NCBI GenBank assembly: GCA_025504975.1
Contig: JANUWI010000003.1
Location: forward strand, 992,001-1,056,000
DNA: 64,000 nt
Direction of reading: 5' to 3'
DNA from: Plenodomus lindquistii
Taxonomy: Eukaryota; Ascomycota; Dothideomycetes; Pleosporales; Leptosphaeriaceae
The first letter of the stretch is position 1. Each line of letters starts with the position of its first letter. A program made the position numbers and the translations under genes. The notes under the pieces were generated by a model. That model did no database searches. It was not told the DNA's origin and saw nothing but the letters and a program-made list of their open reading frames with translations. Of this stretch, positions 23,320 to 35,500 are shown piece by piece.

Positions 23320-24981
23320 ATGCCCAACTCGACGGCCTTTGAGCGCGAGCGCGCCCGCCTGGAGAGGCTGCGCCCGCTGTCGAGCGCAACCGACCTGACC
23401 GACTTCACCGCGTCGACGGCCATGGAGGCCGACGTATGTGCAAAGCCCGCCCCGCTACGACGTCAACACCACAGCTAATCGCGACTGTCTAGTCGGATCC
23501 TGGATCGGACGACTTGGCCGACTTTGAGTCGTACGGTCTTCTCTTCGCGACTCACTCGTGAATTTGGTGCTGACATTTCATCTCAGTGAAACCCAGAGTC
23601 TGACCCCGAGCATATGGGACTATGTGCGCCAATATGGCAGAACCTACCACCGATACATGGCGGGAGGTGAGCAGCTACGCCACACGCGACGTTTTACACA
23701 CGTGACAGGCACTGACAGGCGCAGCTTACCCTTTTCCGAATGACCGAGTACGCCCCGTTGACCCAGCCCTTTGGTTCGACCATTACTGATATATTCGACA
23801 GCCCGAGCAAGACCGACTTGACATGCAGCATGCCATTTTCAAAGCCCTCTTCAACCAACGGAATTACTACGCGCCGCTCAAGAGGTCCAAGATGAAGCGA
23901 ATGCTAGACATTGGCTGTGGCACTGGCAAGTGGTGTATGGAGATGGGTAAGCGGTTTGCCGACATCACATTCGTGGACGCTGCTGACATGGTGCAGCGAA
24001 AGAATTCCCCAAGACTAGAGTGCGTGAAACATGATATGCAACATGCAACACAAGACTAACACGCCGCAGATTGAGGGCATTGATCTCTCGCCCATACAGC
24101 CAGACATGTGAGTCAATATCACCAACATACTATAACAACCACTAATACAGCTCAGCACCCCTGGCAACGTAGACTTTTTCATCGACGACATCCGGCGCAA
24201 AGAATGGTGGCACTGTACCCAACCCTACGACTACATCCACACGCGCTTCTCCCCGGGCATCTTTGAGGATTTCCGCGAAATCATCCAAAAGGGCTACAAC
24301 AACCTCGATCCGGGTGGCTGGATGGAATCTCAAGAAATATACCCCAAAGTCTACTGCGACGACAACACCATGCCGCCCGATTACGAGCTTCTGGAATGGA
24401 CGCGCACGCAGGACATGGCAGCCATGCGTCTGGGCATGCCGCTGCGCATCGCAAATAAGCTCAAGACATGGTACGAACAGGCGGGCTTTGTGGAAGTTAA
24501 GCAAGAAATCTTCTGCATACCTATCAATAGCTGGCCAAGAGATGCACGGCACAAACTGCTCGGCAAGTTCATGCATTGGAATATGGTGGCTGGTGTGCAC
24601 GGTTGGACAGTCGAGTACTTTGTCAGAGGCTTGGGGTGGACTGAGACGGAAGTCGAGGTTTACCTGGCTCACTTGAGGCAGTCGATTGCGGATAAATCGG
24701 TGCATTCTTATTACAAGGTGTAAGTTTTCTTTTGGTCTCCTCTCCCACCACCCCCTTTTTTTTCCCCCAGGGGGAGTGGGAGACAGGCATGCGTGGAGTG
24801 TGGTTTAGGATGGTACATGCTAACCCAACAACACAGCTACGTGGTATGGGGCCGTAAACCTCTCCCTACCGAACCCCCCAGCGCAACACCCAAACCCTCG
24901 CATTGGCCAAAAGAACCAACCGACGATGACGACGACGGTGAAGACGACGACAACGACAATGGCAACTACACCGTTGTGTGA
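23320..24981 (+). CDS. LaeA-type SAM-dependent methyltransferase
   Basis: Nine exons: 23320-23433, 23493-23530, 23587-23666, 23725-23747, 23802-23946, 23997-24019, 24070-24107, 24156-24719 and 24837-24981, for 389 residues. Frame continuity and homology to the family fix every join. Motif I is MLDIGCGTGKWCMEMA at about 119, followed by IEGIDLSPIQPD, then an acidic motif region around DFFIDDIRRKEWW and YDYIHTRFSPG. This is the Methyltransf_23 class common beside fungal secondary-metabolite genes and including LaeA. The substrate cannot be inferred, and no biosynthetic core gene lies nearby. Residues after about 360 form an Asp-rich tail. Two exons are only 23 bases long. Confidence 0.82.
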
Positions 24982-25734
24982 AGATTGCTTTTACTCTCAG
25001 TCTCGATAACGAATTCCCCCCATGCGCCCCCTGGCAGGCAGCGCGTTATCATGACCAAGTAAAGTCTGGTTTTACGGTATGTTATGTGTGTCCAACGACC
25101 CAGCCCTCTTGTAAACAATCTAACAATTCTCGGTAGTTACATACAACACATTGACGATTTAGCGGCATCAACATGGAAATCGGCGTTTTTCTCCTAGATT
25201 TTAGGGTGAAGGGTTAAATGCGTTTAGCGCTGGCGCACTTCTGGCGCACTTCCTTGTCCATACATATTTTTTGTTGGAGGGCGGCTAATTTTTTGCGCTC
25301 TTGCCGTGCATGCATCGCTTTGGCGTTCCTTTTTTTTTTATAACTCTTCTGATGGGATGAGAGGAGGGAGGGCGAAGGGCGAAGGGCGAAGACAAAGGCT
25401 TTTTGCTTGGTTAGGTGGGAGGGGTTATTTTTTTGGTTTGTTGGATATGGGAATGGTGATGTCCTTGCATTGGGTTGGTCATTGCTCGTAGTGGTGATGG
25501 TCGAATAACATAACTGGAAGCGTACAAATGAATACATATCAGACAAACCATTTAAAGATCAGCGGAAAGAGGAAAAAAACTCGAGACGATTTCAGCAACA
25601 AAAAGTAAAAAGGTCTTTGCAATTATGTCTTTTTTGCACTGAAAAGTCCTACCTCCCCCCATGCCTCTCTCTTCTCCCGCTATTGTACAATCACCAAACT
25701 CAGCAAGGCGTTTCCAGAGGTATATTTCGCACAT
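24982..25734. other. Spacer between methyltransferase and MIC26 genes
   Basis: Convergent 3' flanks of the two genes. It contains poly-T and poly-A runs and a threefold GGGCGAA repeat near 25370-25390, but no gene-like frame. Confidence 0.55.
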
Positions 25735-26612
25735 TTAGCGACCCTTCCTAACCCAGTCCTCCAGACTCTCCCTCGTCTCGCCCAGCTTGCCCTCGACCAG
25801 TCCCACCGTGCCCAACGCATGCGCCTTGCCCGTCTCGATGAAGGAACCAACCCTCTCCTTTGTCCTCAGATGCGCATCCGCAAGCACAGGGTACTTCTTC
25901 TCATAAGTCCAGACCAACTCGCCGACATTCTTGCTCGTAATAGGCAGCACGACATTCGCAGCCGTAATCCCCACGGCCAGCGGGACACTAGCGCGCAGCA
26001 AGATATTGCGATTGCGCGTAACGATGCTGCCAGCCATGGACGCAACGAGGACGTACAGGGCACCGGGGAAAATCTTCTCGCCGGATTCCTTGGGCGGGGC
26101 AAGCGAGCGGATGGTGCTGGTGAAGCTGTGTTCGAGGTTGAGCGTCTTGGTGAGGGCGCTGTCGACGGCGCCTTCTGCGCGGACGGCTTGTTGGTAGAGG
26201 GCTAGGCGCGCACGCCCGATTTGCACGGCGAGGAGGTCGGTGGGGGTCGGGCGGTAGGACTGCTCGGGGTGGGAGGGCTTGTGGGGGGCTGAGGGGAGGG
26301 TTGGGGCCGTGGTGTCGAGGGGCATTTCGTCGTAGATGGGTTTGCGGTCCTGGAGGGGGGGTGTTAGGGTGGATGCCATTGGGTGTGTGGGGAAAGAATG
26401 ACACAGGATAGGTAAAGACTACAGGAGAATGTGAGGGAACGTACGACAATGTCTGTAGGACGCTCTTCGGCGTGGACGGTGCCGGGAGCGAAGACTGCGA
26501 CTGCGGAAAGGGCGGCCATTGCGGGCACGACGGCGCGCTGTTATGTATCAGTATTGATGTCAGGCTGAAGGCGACAAACACTCACCTGCCGTAACAGCGG
26601 TCGGAAAGCCAT
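25735..26612 (-). CDS. MICOS complex subunit, apolipoprotein-O-like (MIC26/MIC27 type)
   Basis: Minus-strand exons 26586-26612, 26445-26537 and 25735-26349 give 244 residues. The long open frame alone would start at an ATG near 26379, but that ATG lies inside intron 2. Two upstream exons restore a mitochondrial N-terminus (MAFRPLLRQ, then a hydrophobic RAVVPAMAALSAVAVF segment). The apolipoprotein-O-like region covers about residues 70-210, with two hydrophobic segments, GALYVLVASMAGSIV and ASVPLAVGITAANVVLP, separated by a basic RNRN turn. Such proteins sit in the inner mitochondrial membrane and stabilise cristae junctions. It shares a 175-base promoter region with the divergent mitochondrial peptidase gene. 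Assignment to MIC26 versus MIC27 is not possible by eye. Confidence 0.8.
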
Positions 26613-26787
26613 GGCGGGTGTGGAAGGGGCGCAATGGATTGTCGAAGCGATGCCGTGCCGTCTCTTTGGTGTTGAGCTCCTCCCGTAACTTGCCAGCGCA
26701 CGGACACTTCCGTTCCGTCTCCCGGCGTATGACATGGTCTTGTGTCACTTTGCTCTCGCTCCAACCTCACCGTCTGACCCTCCCGCC
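26613..26787. promoter_or_regulatory. Shared divergent promoter of MIC26-like and OCT1 genes
   Basis: Only 175 bases separate the two start codons on opposite strands, so both promoters must overlap here or extend into the neighbouring gene. No specific factor site was identified. Confidence 0.6.
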
Positions 26788-29172
26788 ATGCTCAAGCGCC
26801 TCGCCCGCGCAAAGCCCTCGCCATGGGTCTGCCAGCAGTGCTTGCGCCAGTCGCAGCGCCCGCGCCGCTTCAACAGCACGTTTGCCGCAGCGGCGCGCGC
26901 CCGCGACTCGGATGCGCCGCCCGCCGCCCTCTATGGACTGTCGGCCAGTGGCAAGACGGACGATGAGGCTCTGCGCAAGGTGTTTGACAACGCCTCCTTT
27001 TGGGATAGTTTCAAGCAGTCTTCACGACAAGGGCAACCGGCGGGCATAATAGGGAACAAGTACCTGACGCACCCGGACGGCTTCGTCGACTTTGTCACCA
27101 TCACCATCCAGCGCTGCAATGCCGTGGTGCAGAAGGTGTCGGCGGCGCAGTCAACAGACGACTTTCGGCAGATCGTAAAAGACCTGGACAAGCTCAGCGA
27201 TCTGCTATGTCGCGTTATAGACTTGGCCGACTTTGTGAGGGGCACGCATCCCGATCGCAAGTTCCAGATCATGGCAGTCAAGGCCTACCACACCGTCTTT
27301 CAGTACATGAATGAGCTCAATACAACGCCAGTACTATACCTTCAGCTCAAGAAGGCGTCAGAAATACCAGAGGTGTACGATACTTGGACAGAGGAGGAGC
27401 GCATAGTGGCAAGAATACTAATGGAGGATTTTTCAAGATTTGGCATTGGACTGGACGACAAGACACGACAACGGCTGGTAGACTTGAGTGGCGAGATTGC
27501 AGAAGTTGGGTCGCAGTTTGTCGAAGGCATGGCGCCTGAGACGTTGACGTTGAAATTCAAATCGCAAAAGTTGAAAGGGCTGGACCCGAACCTGGCCAAG
27601 TCTCTGACCAAATGGAGCGAGACACGGATATCGACGATGCACAACGAAGCACAGAGCGTATTACGATTTGTTGAGGACGCAGATGTACGAAGGGAAACAT
27701 ACACGGCAGTCCGAACAGCGAGTAAACCCAGCATTGCGAGGTTGGAGAAGATGTTGAAGCTGCGCGCAGAGCTGGCACAGCTATCTGGCTATGAGACTTT
27801 CGCACACATGACTCTAGAGAACAAGATGGCACGAACACCGGATGCCGTAAACACATTCCTTAACGCCCTTTACGAAGACAGTCGGCCAGGCGTCTTGGCC
27901 GACTTGAACGAACTTATTGAACTCAAGAAGAGCGATGCTCATCGAGACAACTTTCCCAATCGCATAAACGCCTGGGATAAAATCTACTACACCCAAAAAC
28001 TTCTGGCAAACTTTGAGAGCCAGTCAAAGATCCGTACAAACACGTCCCTTTCCGCCTTCTTCTCCGTCGGCACCGTCTTACAAGGTATATCACGCCTCTT
28101 CGACCGTCTCTACGGCGTGCGCTTTGTACCCAAGGAGACACAGCCAGGCGAGGTATGGGACGCCGGTGTGCGTCGCCTGGACGTAATCTCCGACACAGAA
28201 GGGCACATTGCAGTCCTATACTGCGATCTCTACTCACGCCCCGGCAAAACCCCCAACCCCGCACACTTCACCCTCCGCTGCAGCCGGGAGATCCTCTCCT
28301 CTGAGCTCGAAGAAATGAGCCATATGCAGCACCGCTTCTCCTCTCCCATCGAAGCAGCAACAGACGGCATGCCGGTATCCTACAACGCCGAGCGCGGCAG
28401 TTACTTCCAGCTCCCCACCATCGCCCTAGTCTGCGACTTTAGCGCAGCATCCGCCGGTCTACCCACCCTCCTCAACATCCACGACGTGCGCACCCTCTTC
28501 CACGAAATGGGCCACGCACTACACTCCATCCTCGGCCGCACATCGCTCCAAAACGTCTCGGGCACGCGCTGCGCAACCGACATTGCCGAGCTCCCCTCCG
28601 TCCTCATGGAACACTTCGCCTTTGACCCCTCGGTCCTCGCCCTCTACGCCCGCCACTGGAAAACGAACGAACCAGTCCCCATGCCCATCCTGGAGAAAAA
28701 ACTAGCCCTAGACGACCGCAACGCCGCTGCTGAACTCGAATCCCAGATCCTCCTCTGCATGCTCGATCAAGTGTACCATTCTTCCCTGCCATCACGGCCG
28801 GACTTCAATTCAACGTTGGCATACCACAATGTATACAACGCCTACGCTTCTGTCCCTGAACCAGCGAATACAGCGTGGCAAGGCTTTTTCGGACATCTCT
28901 TTGGCTACGGCGCAATGTACTACTCGTACCTGTTTGATCGCGTGCTTGCGGCGCGCATATGGAGTCATGTGTTTCAAAAGGGTGGCCAGGCGGGTAGTCT
29001 GGATAGGAGGAATGGCGAGTTGTACAAGGAGGAGGTGTTGAGGTGGGGTGGCGGGAGGGACGGGTGGCAGTGTCTTGCGGGGGTGTTGGGCGAGGATAAA
29101 TTAAAGGGTGGGGGGGAGGTGGCTATGAAGGAGGTTGGACGGTGGGGGGTTGGGGAGGGGAAGGAAATGTAG
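26788..29172 (+). CDS. OCT1: Mitochondrial intermediate peptidase
   Basis: Single exon of 794 residues, close to yeast Oct1 (772). The ATG at 26788 starts a classic matrix-targeting sequence (MLKRLARAKPSPWVCQQC), rich in Arg and Lys and free of acidic residues. The M3 metallopeptidase domain fills the rest. The zinc site HEMGH is at residues 572-576, with the third ligand probably Glu601 in IAELPSVLMEHF. The enzyme removes the octapeptide left after MPP cleavage from a subset of imported precursors in the matrix. The C-terminal 40 residues are Gly-rich and less conserved in appearance. Confidence 0.93.
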   Translation: MLKRLARAKPSPWVCQQCLRQSQRPRRFNSTFAAAARARDSDAPPAALYGLSASGKTDDEALRKVFDNASFWDSFKQSSRQGQPAGIIGNKYLTHPDGFVDFVTITIQRCNAVVQKVSAAQSTDDFRQIVKDLDKLSDLLCRVIDLADFVRGTHPDRKFQIMAVKAYHTVFQYMNELNTTPVLYLQLKKASEIPEVYDTWTEEERIVARILMEDFSRFGIGLDDKTRQRLVDLSGEIAEVGSQFVEGMAPETLTLKFKSQKLKGLDPNLAKSLTKWSETRISTMHNEAQSVLRFVEDADVRRETYTAVRTASKPSIARLEKMLKLRAELAQLSGYETFAHMTLENKMARTPDAVNTFLNALYEDSRPGVLADLNELIELKKSDAHRDNFPNRINAWDKIYYTQKLLANFESQSKIRTNTSLSAFFSVGTVLQGISRLFDRLYGVRFVPKETQPGEVWDAGVRRLDVISDTEGHIAVLYCDLYSRPGKTPNPAHFTLRCSREILSSELEEMSHMQHRFSSPIEAATDGMPVSYNAERGSYFQLPTIALVCDFSAASAGLPTLLNIHDVRTLFHEMGHALHSILGRTSLQNVSGTRCATDIAELPSVLMEHFAFDPSVLALYARHWKTNEPVPMPILEKKLALDDRNAAAELESQILLCMLDQVYHSSLPSRPDFNSTLAYHNVYNAYASVPEPANTAWQGFFGHLFGYGAMYYSYLFDRVLAARIWSHVFQKGGQAGSLDRRNGELYKEEVLRWGGGRDGWQCLAGVLGEDKLKGGGEVAMKEVGRWGVGEGKEM

Positions 29173-29535
29173 ATGGGGGGGAAGTGGTTGTATGGATAGG
29201 TATGGCTTTTCGTGTTGGGAAGATGTTGTACTAAATGTGTCACGATAGAGTATACGCTATAGGACATTTTCAGAATTCGTTATACAGTCTCATGGCCATC
29301 TTTTCATTGCCGAACGTTGGGATCAGAAAGTGTCACAGTATACGCACTGCTATGTTGTAGATGAAGGGCGATATGTTGGAAGCATGTGACATTTGACAGC
29401 AAGTCATGAATGACTTCGAGACAAAACATGTAGATATGACTTTTCGCTTCTGTATTCCACACCCCGCACATGCCATTCCCATCTTCTCTTAATTCCACTC
29501 CTCCTCATCACAGCACCACGTCTCCCCACTCACCC
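29173..29535. other. Spacer between convergent OCT1 and APC1
   Basis: Three-prime flanks of two convergent genes; no gene-like frame seen. Confidence 0.6.
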
Positions 29536-32500
29536 TCACGCACCAATCTCCCTCCCCCTCTCCAAAACCCCCGCCTTCAACCGCTCCACAACCTCCCGTC
29601 CCAACCACCTCAACCTCCCATCCCCCCTCCCCGCCATCTCCGCCCACTCAAATACGCCCCTCAACTCCCTCAACTCCTCAACCTTCCAACTCCCCGCCAA
29701 CCGCCCCAGCGCCAACCGACTCTCCACCACCGTACCCCCAGCATCCAACCACCTACTACTCCACTGATCAACCGGCAGTACAACCCCTATATCACTCGGC
29801 TCCACGAAGCGCGCGAGCGCAGGAATGCTGAAGACCCAGTGGAAGAGGAGATGGCTGGTACGAATGGATTGTGCTTCGTTGAGCGCGACGAGGGTCGCGC
29901 TGAAGGACGTAGCGTATGTATCGTGGGCGGAGCGTTTGCGTACATACAGTGTTTGGTTGCGCTTAAAGGATGCGAGATGGAGTGGGTTGTACTGGAAGTC
30001 GAGCGTGGTGGGCCAGTATGTTTGGTCGGCTGTTTGGATGCGAGTAACGAGGTCGAGTTCGGGGAGGAGACAGGGCGCTGTTAGGGATTTGGTGTTATTT
30101 TCTGTGGAGATGGTGACATTGCCTTTGAGGTTCACGGTGATGGGCATGGAGATTGCGCGGCCGGTATCTACGTCTCGGACTACGAGACAGCGCGGTTCGG
30201 CGGCGAGTACCCAGAAGTGGCGGAAGGCTTGGAGATGTGCTCGCGAGTCCTGCACGTCAGACGGGAAGATGGGGTAGAAGGCGCAAATTAGGCTGGCGAT
30301 GGCTTTGTTGGATCGACTGAATGTTTGGGTTCCGCCTGCGATGAAGAGGGTGCCAAAGGCCATGTGTGCGGCGAGATGAGATCCGTATGGTGCTTCAGGA
30401 CCGATCCTACCGTGTAGACCGCGTAACCGGCGGAATACATCGAGGTCGCCTGTTCCAGCCATTACAGTGGCTGCTGCGAGAGCAATGAGGTCTTGACAGT
30501 TTCGCACAGTATTGCGACACAAGCGGGAATCGAAGCGGAGAGCTGGTAGCTTATTGATGCGGATCAACTGGTCGAGGTACTTAAGTAGAAAGTCGCGGAC
30601 TTGTGTATCGCCTGTCCCAGCATGTTTGAGTGATACACTCCACAGTAGACCAGCAACAACATTGAAGAAGGGCATTTGTTCACTACGAAGCTTGTCAATC
30701 TGCTTAAGATCGTAGTAGACGCGATACTCAATGGGAAGGTTGTGAATGATCCATGTATCGTTGGCTTCGATGTTATCCCACATGATGATGTGTTTGGCCA
30801 TTGTACGAAGCAAGAAGATGTCTGGGCGGACATAGTCGAATTGCGGGAGGGTGTCTGGTATGTCGATTTTACGAGCGACAGACCGGTCATGTGTCTTCAT
30901 GAAGATAAGAGCGACGGCAATGACAGCTCCAGCAGTTGCTTGGTCGAGTATGTGGACAATGTCCACTGGTTTGGGGGCGACCGCGACTTTCATCAGGCGT
31001 TCGACGATACGCATATCGTGTAGACCTCGAAGGTCTTTTCCTTTGCCTAAGTTGATGAAGCCTAAAGCGAAGCCTGCAGCCAGCCTGTATGCCTCATCGC
31101 GAAGAGTATCGGGTGGCTCAGATGGGTCTGGAATGTCTACATGTTCAATCTCGGAGAGCATGACCTCACTCATCCGGCGATGCTGGGTGTTGTAGTACAG
31201 CAGTCCGATTCCCATGAGCCCTGTCGTCTGTGTGTACGGCGACAGGTTCAACTCCGCGGCTCCTTGTGGCAGCATTCTCGTGACGTGGACTGATAACAAC
31301 CGAGTGACGAGAGTGTCCATGGTACCCATGAAAGAAGCAGATAGGCCGAGTAACAGTCCGACCGATGTCATGGTGTGCTTCGGTGTGAGATACTTGAAGG
31401 ATAGCCACTTGGCTATTGTTCTCAAATGGCCATTCAGTCCGAGACCTAACAAGAGACCTGCGTGCTTGTTCGTCAGATCGGATGGCTTATTGTACATGAT
31501 CCAAGACGTGTCAATGCCCTGGGCATCGCGCGAGATACCCAAGCCAGCAGCGACACCGGCATTGAAGAAGGCCCAAAAGTACTTCTCTTCGGAAAAGGTA
31601 TGGCGTTCAGCCGTGACAACGTTACCCATAGGCTTCATTAGACATGATGTTGAGAAGCCATACAGAGGATACTTCTCCGTCAGTAGCGGTTTCTTGCTGC
31701 CGAATTTAATCATCGAACTTCCTATGGGCAGGGAGAATGTCCTCAGCATGACCCACTGCATGAGTGCCTTTTGCCCTTCTAGCATGGCTGCATCATCAGC
31801 CCTACTGTCAGCCTTGTATTCCGCCACAGTCTGCTTCAAGGGCTCCGTGAGCGCGTAGGCTTCCACGAAGCGTCTGTCTTCACGGAAAATCAACCGTGTG
31901 ATGTAGTGACGATCAACCTCAGCAGTTGACTGTACAGCCTCTGGCCGATCTGCGCTCTCGCATATGGCGTGCACATCGCGTGTGGTGACGAGTGGATGCA
32001 AACTACCGACGGTCGAATTGACATGATTGTCATGTGCGAATTCACCGCTTGGCTTGTGACTAAGGTCAAGCTCTTCTCGCTCAATCAGTCTCAACAAGGA
32101 ACTCGACCACGTGGTAGGTGGGTTCGCCTGGCATCTTGTTATAGCTTCCATGAGTGGTGCTTTGGCGACTTCTGGTAAGGTTGCCAACATGTCTGGGCTA
32201 ATGTCGCAAGTCTTGATCAGTTCCACGACCCTCTGAGGAGTCGAGTTGAGGTCTATGTCGCGGAAGAAGGTATGTAACGCTATAGTTCGTGGTGTTATCC
32301 CTGCTATAATCTCATCGATGTTGATTGAGGAGTGCGGAGACGCCTTGGATTTGCGAATGAGCATTGCGAGGGTAGGAAATGGCGCATAACGCTGGGGTCC
32401 GACTACGGTACCAAGCCATTCCATAATGGATGGAGGCGTGTTCCATGGTTGAGAACGCAGTCGTACAGTCGGCGTGAAGTCTGAATCCTCATATGCCCAG

Positions 32501-35500
32501 TCGTTTGACGAGCCACCATCAAGGTCGAAGAAGCCGCCCTGTCGCCAGTTCCATGCATCCCAGCGCAGCCAATGCCCAACCTGAGCTATGAGTGGAGCAA
32601 GATTACCGATTCGTGTCCCCGCGAAGTCCTGACACATCGTATCAAGCTTGCGTTCCTCGCGAAAGAGGTGCAAGCAGACAACAATTTCATGCAACGACGA
32701 AACACGGAGGTCTTGCTTCTCGGACGGAGAAATTCGCCTCCAGTAGTCATTCGTAGCTTTGCCCATTGGCGACTGGATATACTGACGAGCCATTCCGACG
32801 CAGGTGAGGAGCATCTCATCTTTCGACTCAACCTGTTTCGCAATGACCGGTGAGCGAGAATCTGATGATGTACGTCTGGCGGGGGGGCTCATAGTCGAAG
32901 ACGATGGGTTTGTATGCAACGCCCACGCCCAAGGCGATGACCGCCAGCTTTTCATGCGCGAACTGGAATTCTGGCGGGTACACATTAGATGCCACGCCGA
33001 GTCTTCGTCATCAATAAGCTCGTCTGGTTTTGCTTGACTCGAAGGGCGGCCCGAGCTTCTTCGATTACTGCGCTTGGTGCGATTGCTTGACTTCATGGTC
33101 TTCTCGTTTACGAACGGCACGGCCAGTGAGAGCACAGTGGCGACAAAAGCGTACCAGTCCGCCGTAACACCTTCTTGATTCTCTGCCAAATGCGACTTGC
33201 GGATATTCCACCAGATCTCAAGGAGGAAATCGCCTGTGTAGCTTGGGAGCACTGTTGAAAGCACCCGGAAGAGTTTCGCGACCATGCTATCTTCCGGCGA
33301 CAGACGGAGCTCAAGGCGATGTCGGCGGTGGTCTCCGTCAATCAGCTCAAACTTTCCCTTTGCTCCAAGCGAGACCACTTGTCGCAATGGTGTAGTAGCA
33401 ACGATAGTTCGCTTCGAACCAGCAGTCATACGTGCCTGGTCGTTTTGTATAATCGCATATGGATCGAAAAGTTTCATTGGACCCAAGCTAAGTTTCATGG
33501 GCAAGGGACTACCCCAGCCAGCTGTCAATGATAAGCAGGGTACGCGAGGATCCGACGAAGTAAGCAGTGCTACACGTTCGACATGACCATCACGTATCTT
33601 CACCAAATCTCGGGCGCCTTCAAGTGGTCGTATTCCTACGAACTTGGGCACACACGCATATCGTGGAGCAACACTGCTCGACTTGGATTGGGTCGCAGAT
33701 GCTGATGGCGAAAGTCGTTTTCGAGTGACGGCGAGCTCAATCTCTAGGGGCTCCTGTAACGAGGAATGTGAGATGTATAGATAAAGCTTCCGTTCGTGTA
33801 GGGTAGCTGAATTGAAGGGTGCGTTTAGCGCAACGACTTTGGTTTGGGGTGTATCCTGGTTTAATAAATTAGTTCGATACGCTTGGTAGTTTGCGCGTCT
33901 TCGTACCTCTGGGTTAGAAGGGTTACTCAATGTGAACAGTCCACTTCGCAGATACTGTGTAACTGGTATTTCAGCTATGACACTTGTGACAAGTTCCTTG
34001 TGAAGACCATCTCCGGGTCTCGACTCTGCCGTTCCATCGGGCGGTGCGAACAGATCATCAAGCTCGTCGTGATCTTCTATCGTATCAAAGGTGTCTTCAT
34101 CCATGGTGTCGTCAAGGGGGTCATCTATAGACGCAGCGCCCAGGCTCATTCTTGACGTGACACTGCCAGGCGTAGATGCTCTATGACGAGACTGCGAAAG
34201 TCCGCCGCTCAGGCTCGTCCGGTCGTAGCCCATTGACCTTCGGCTTCGTTGACTGGCCCCGAAGCTTGCTGAAAAGCTGCCACCCAGACTATTGCGAGAC
34301 GTGGCCATGTCTTGGAAGGCTGACTTGTCGAAACTTGTCGAGAGATCAGCCCTTGAGAGTAATGAGCTCACACGTCTAGATTCCCTCGGCTGCCGGGCAA
34401 TGTCAGAGTCAGGATTCAGCTGGGAGGCGAGCGCGTCCTCCACTGCTTGATCTGAAAGACGCTCCTTTGATTGTGATGCTTGTTTGAACGAAGGAGGGTG
34501 TGTTTTGCTGCGTGGGGCCCCACCGAAACTCTCTCTCAGTCTATCGGCTCCTCGTGCAGCGGGAGTAGTTGCCCCTGTGCCTGGGACCGTGGCACCGTGC
34601 GAGCTGCGTCGCCGATGCTTGTTCATTGGGAGGTGAGTATGTTGTTTTCGGGAAGTTGATATTGATTTTGGCTCGAGGTAGGCTGCAGACCAGATTGTAA
34701 ATACATTCGTCTCTGGGTTGGCTGTGATGACCAACAGGAGGGGCTTGTCATTGCCACTACGATCAAAGAGCACCTCATTCTGTGGAGACACATACATGAC
34801 CTCTTCGGCCTTGTCAATTGCCTCTAGTTTCCTGTGACCAGATCCATTTGATGTCAACAAGCCAGCACGCTCGCCTCCTGCGATGACATTGACCACCAAG
34901 CCCAGCTCCGAGAGCGGGTCTGTGAACGAATACAGCCTTGGAATCGCTTCCTGATTCAGCGTGGTTGCAGGGTTGATCATATCATCCAAGAACGTGGCGG
35001 GATCGGAGAGGCGTGATTTGCCCAGGCGTGAGGCGCCAATGGACCCGCCATGACGGTGGAGAGTAGGAGAGAAGCTCTGGGAGAAGCTTTGGGACAAGAA
35101 GGACTGGTTCGTCGTGAGGAAGGAGTTGGGCGGCGCAGAGGGGATGTTGGGGGTTGAAGGAGCAACGATCCGCAGAGGCGCGAGTTTCCTCTGGACGACG
35201 ACGCCACGTGCGGCAGGAAAGGCCCTGTCGACCTCGAATGGGAGGTTCACAATGTGTGTAGCGCCCGAGAGGAAGAAGACGTGTGCTTGCGAGGTCAGGA
35301 AGACGACGAGGGCGCGGGAGCGGACCTCGGTGGTGGGCGGGGACGTGTCGACGGGGGCATTGGGGTCTGTCGCGGGCTGGGTGCCCTGTGTGAGGAAGCT
35401 CCTGGCTACATGGCGCCCACGGTGCTCCATGGCGACGCCAGCGGCCTCGGTGGCGGCATGGGCGGCTGCTTCGATGGGGAACCACGTGAGGAGGGCCTGG

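Noticed and set aside
23320..24981. Secondary-metabolite cluster around the methyltransferase
   Set aside because: Neighbours are TAF1 and mitochondrial housekeeping genes; no polyketide, peptide or terpene synthase is present.
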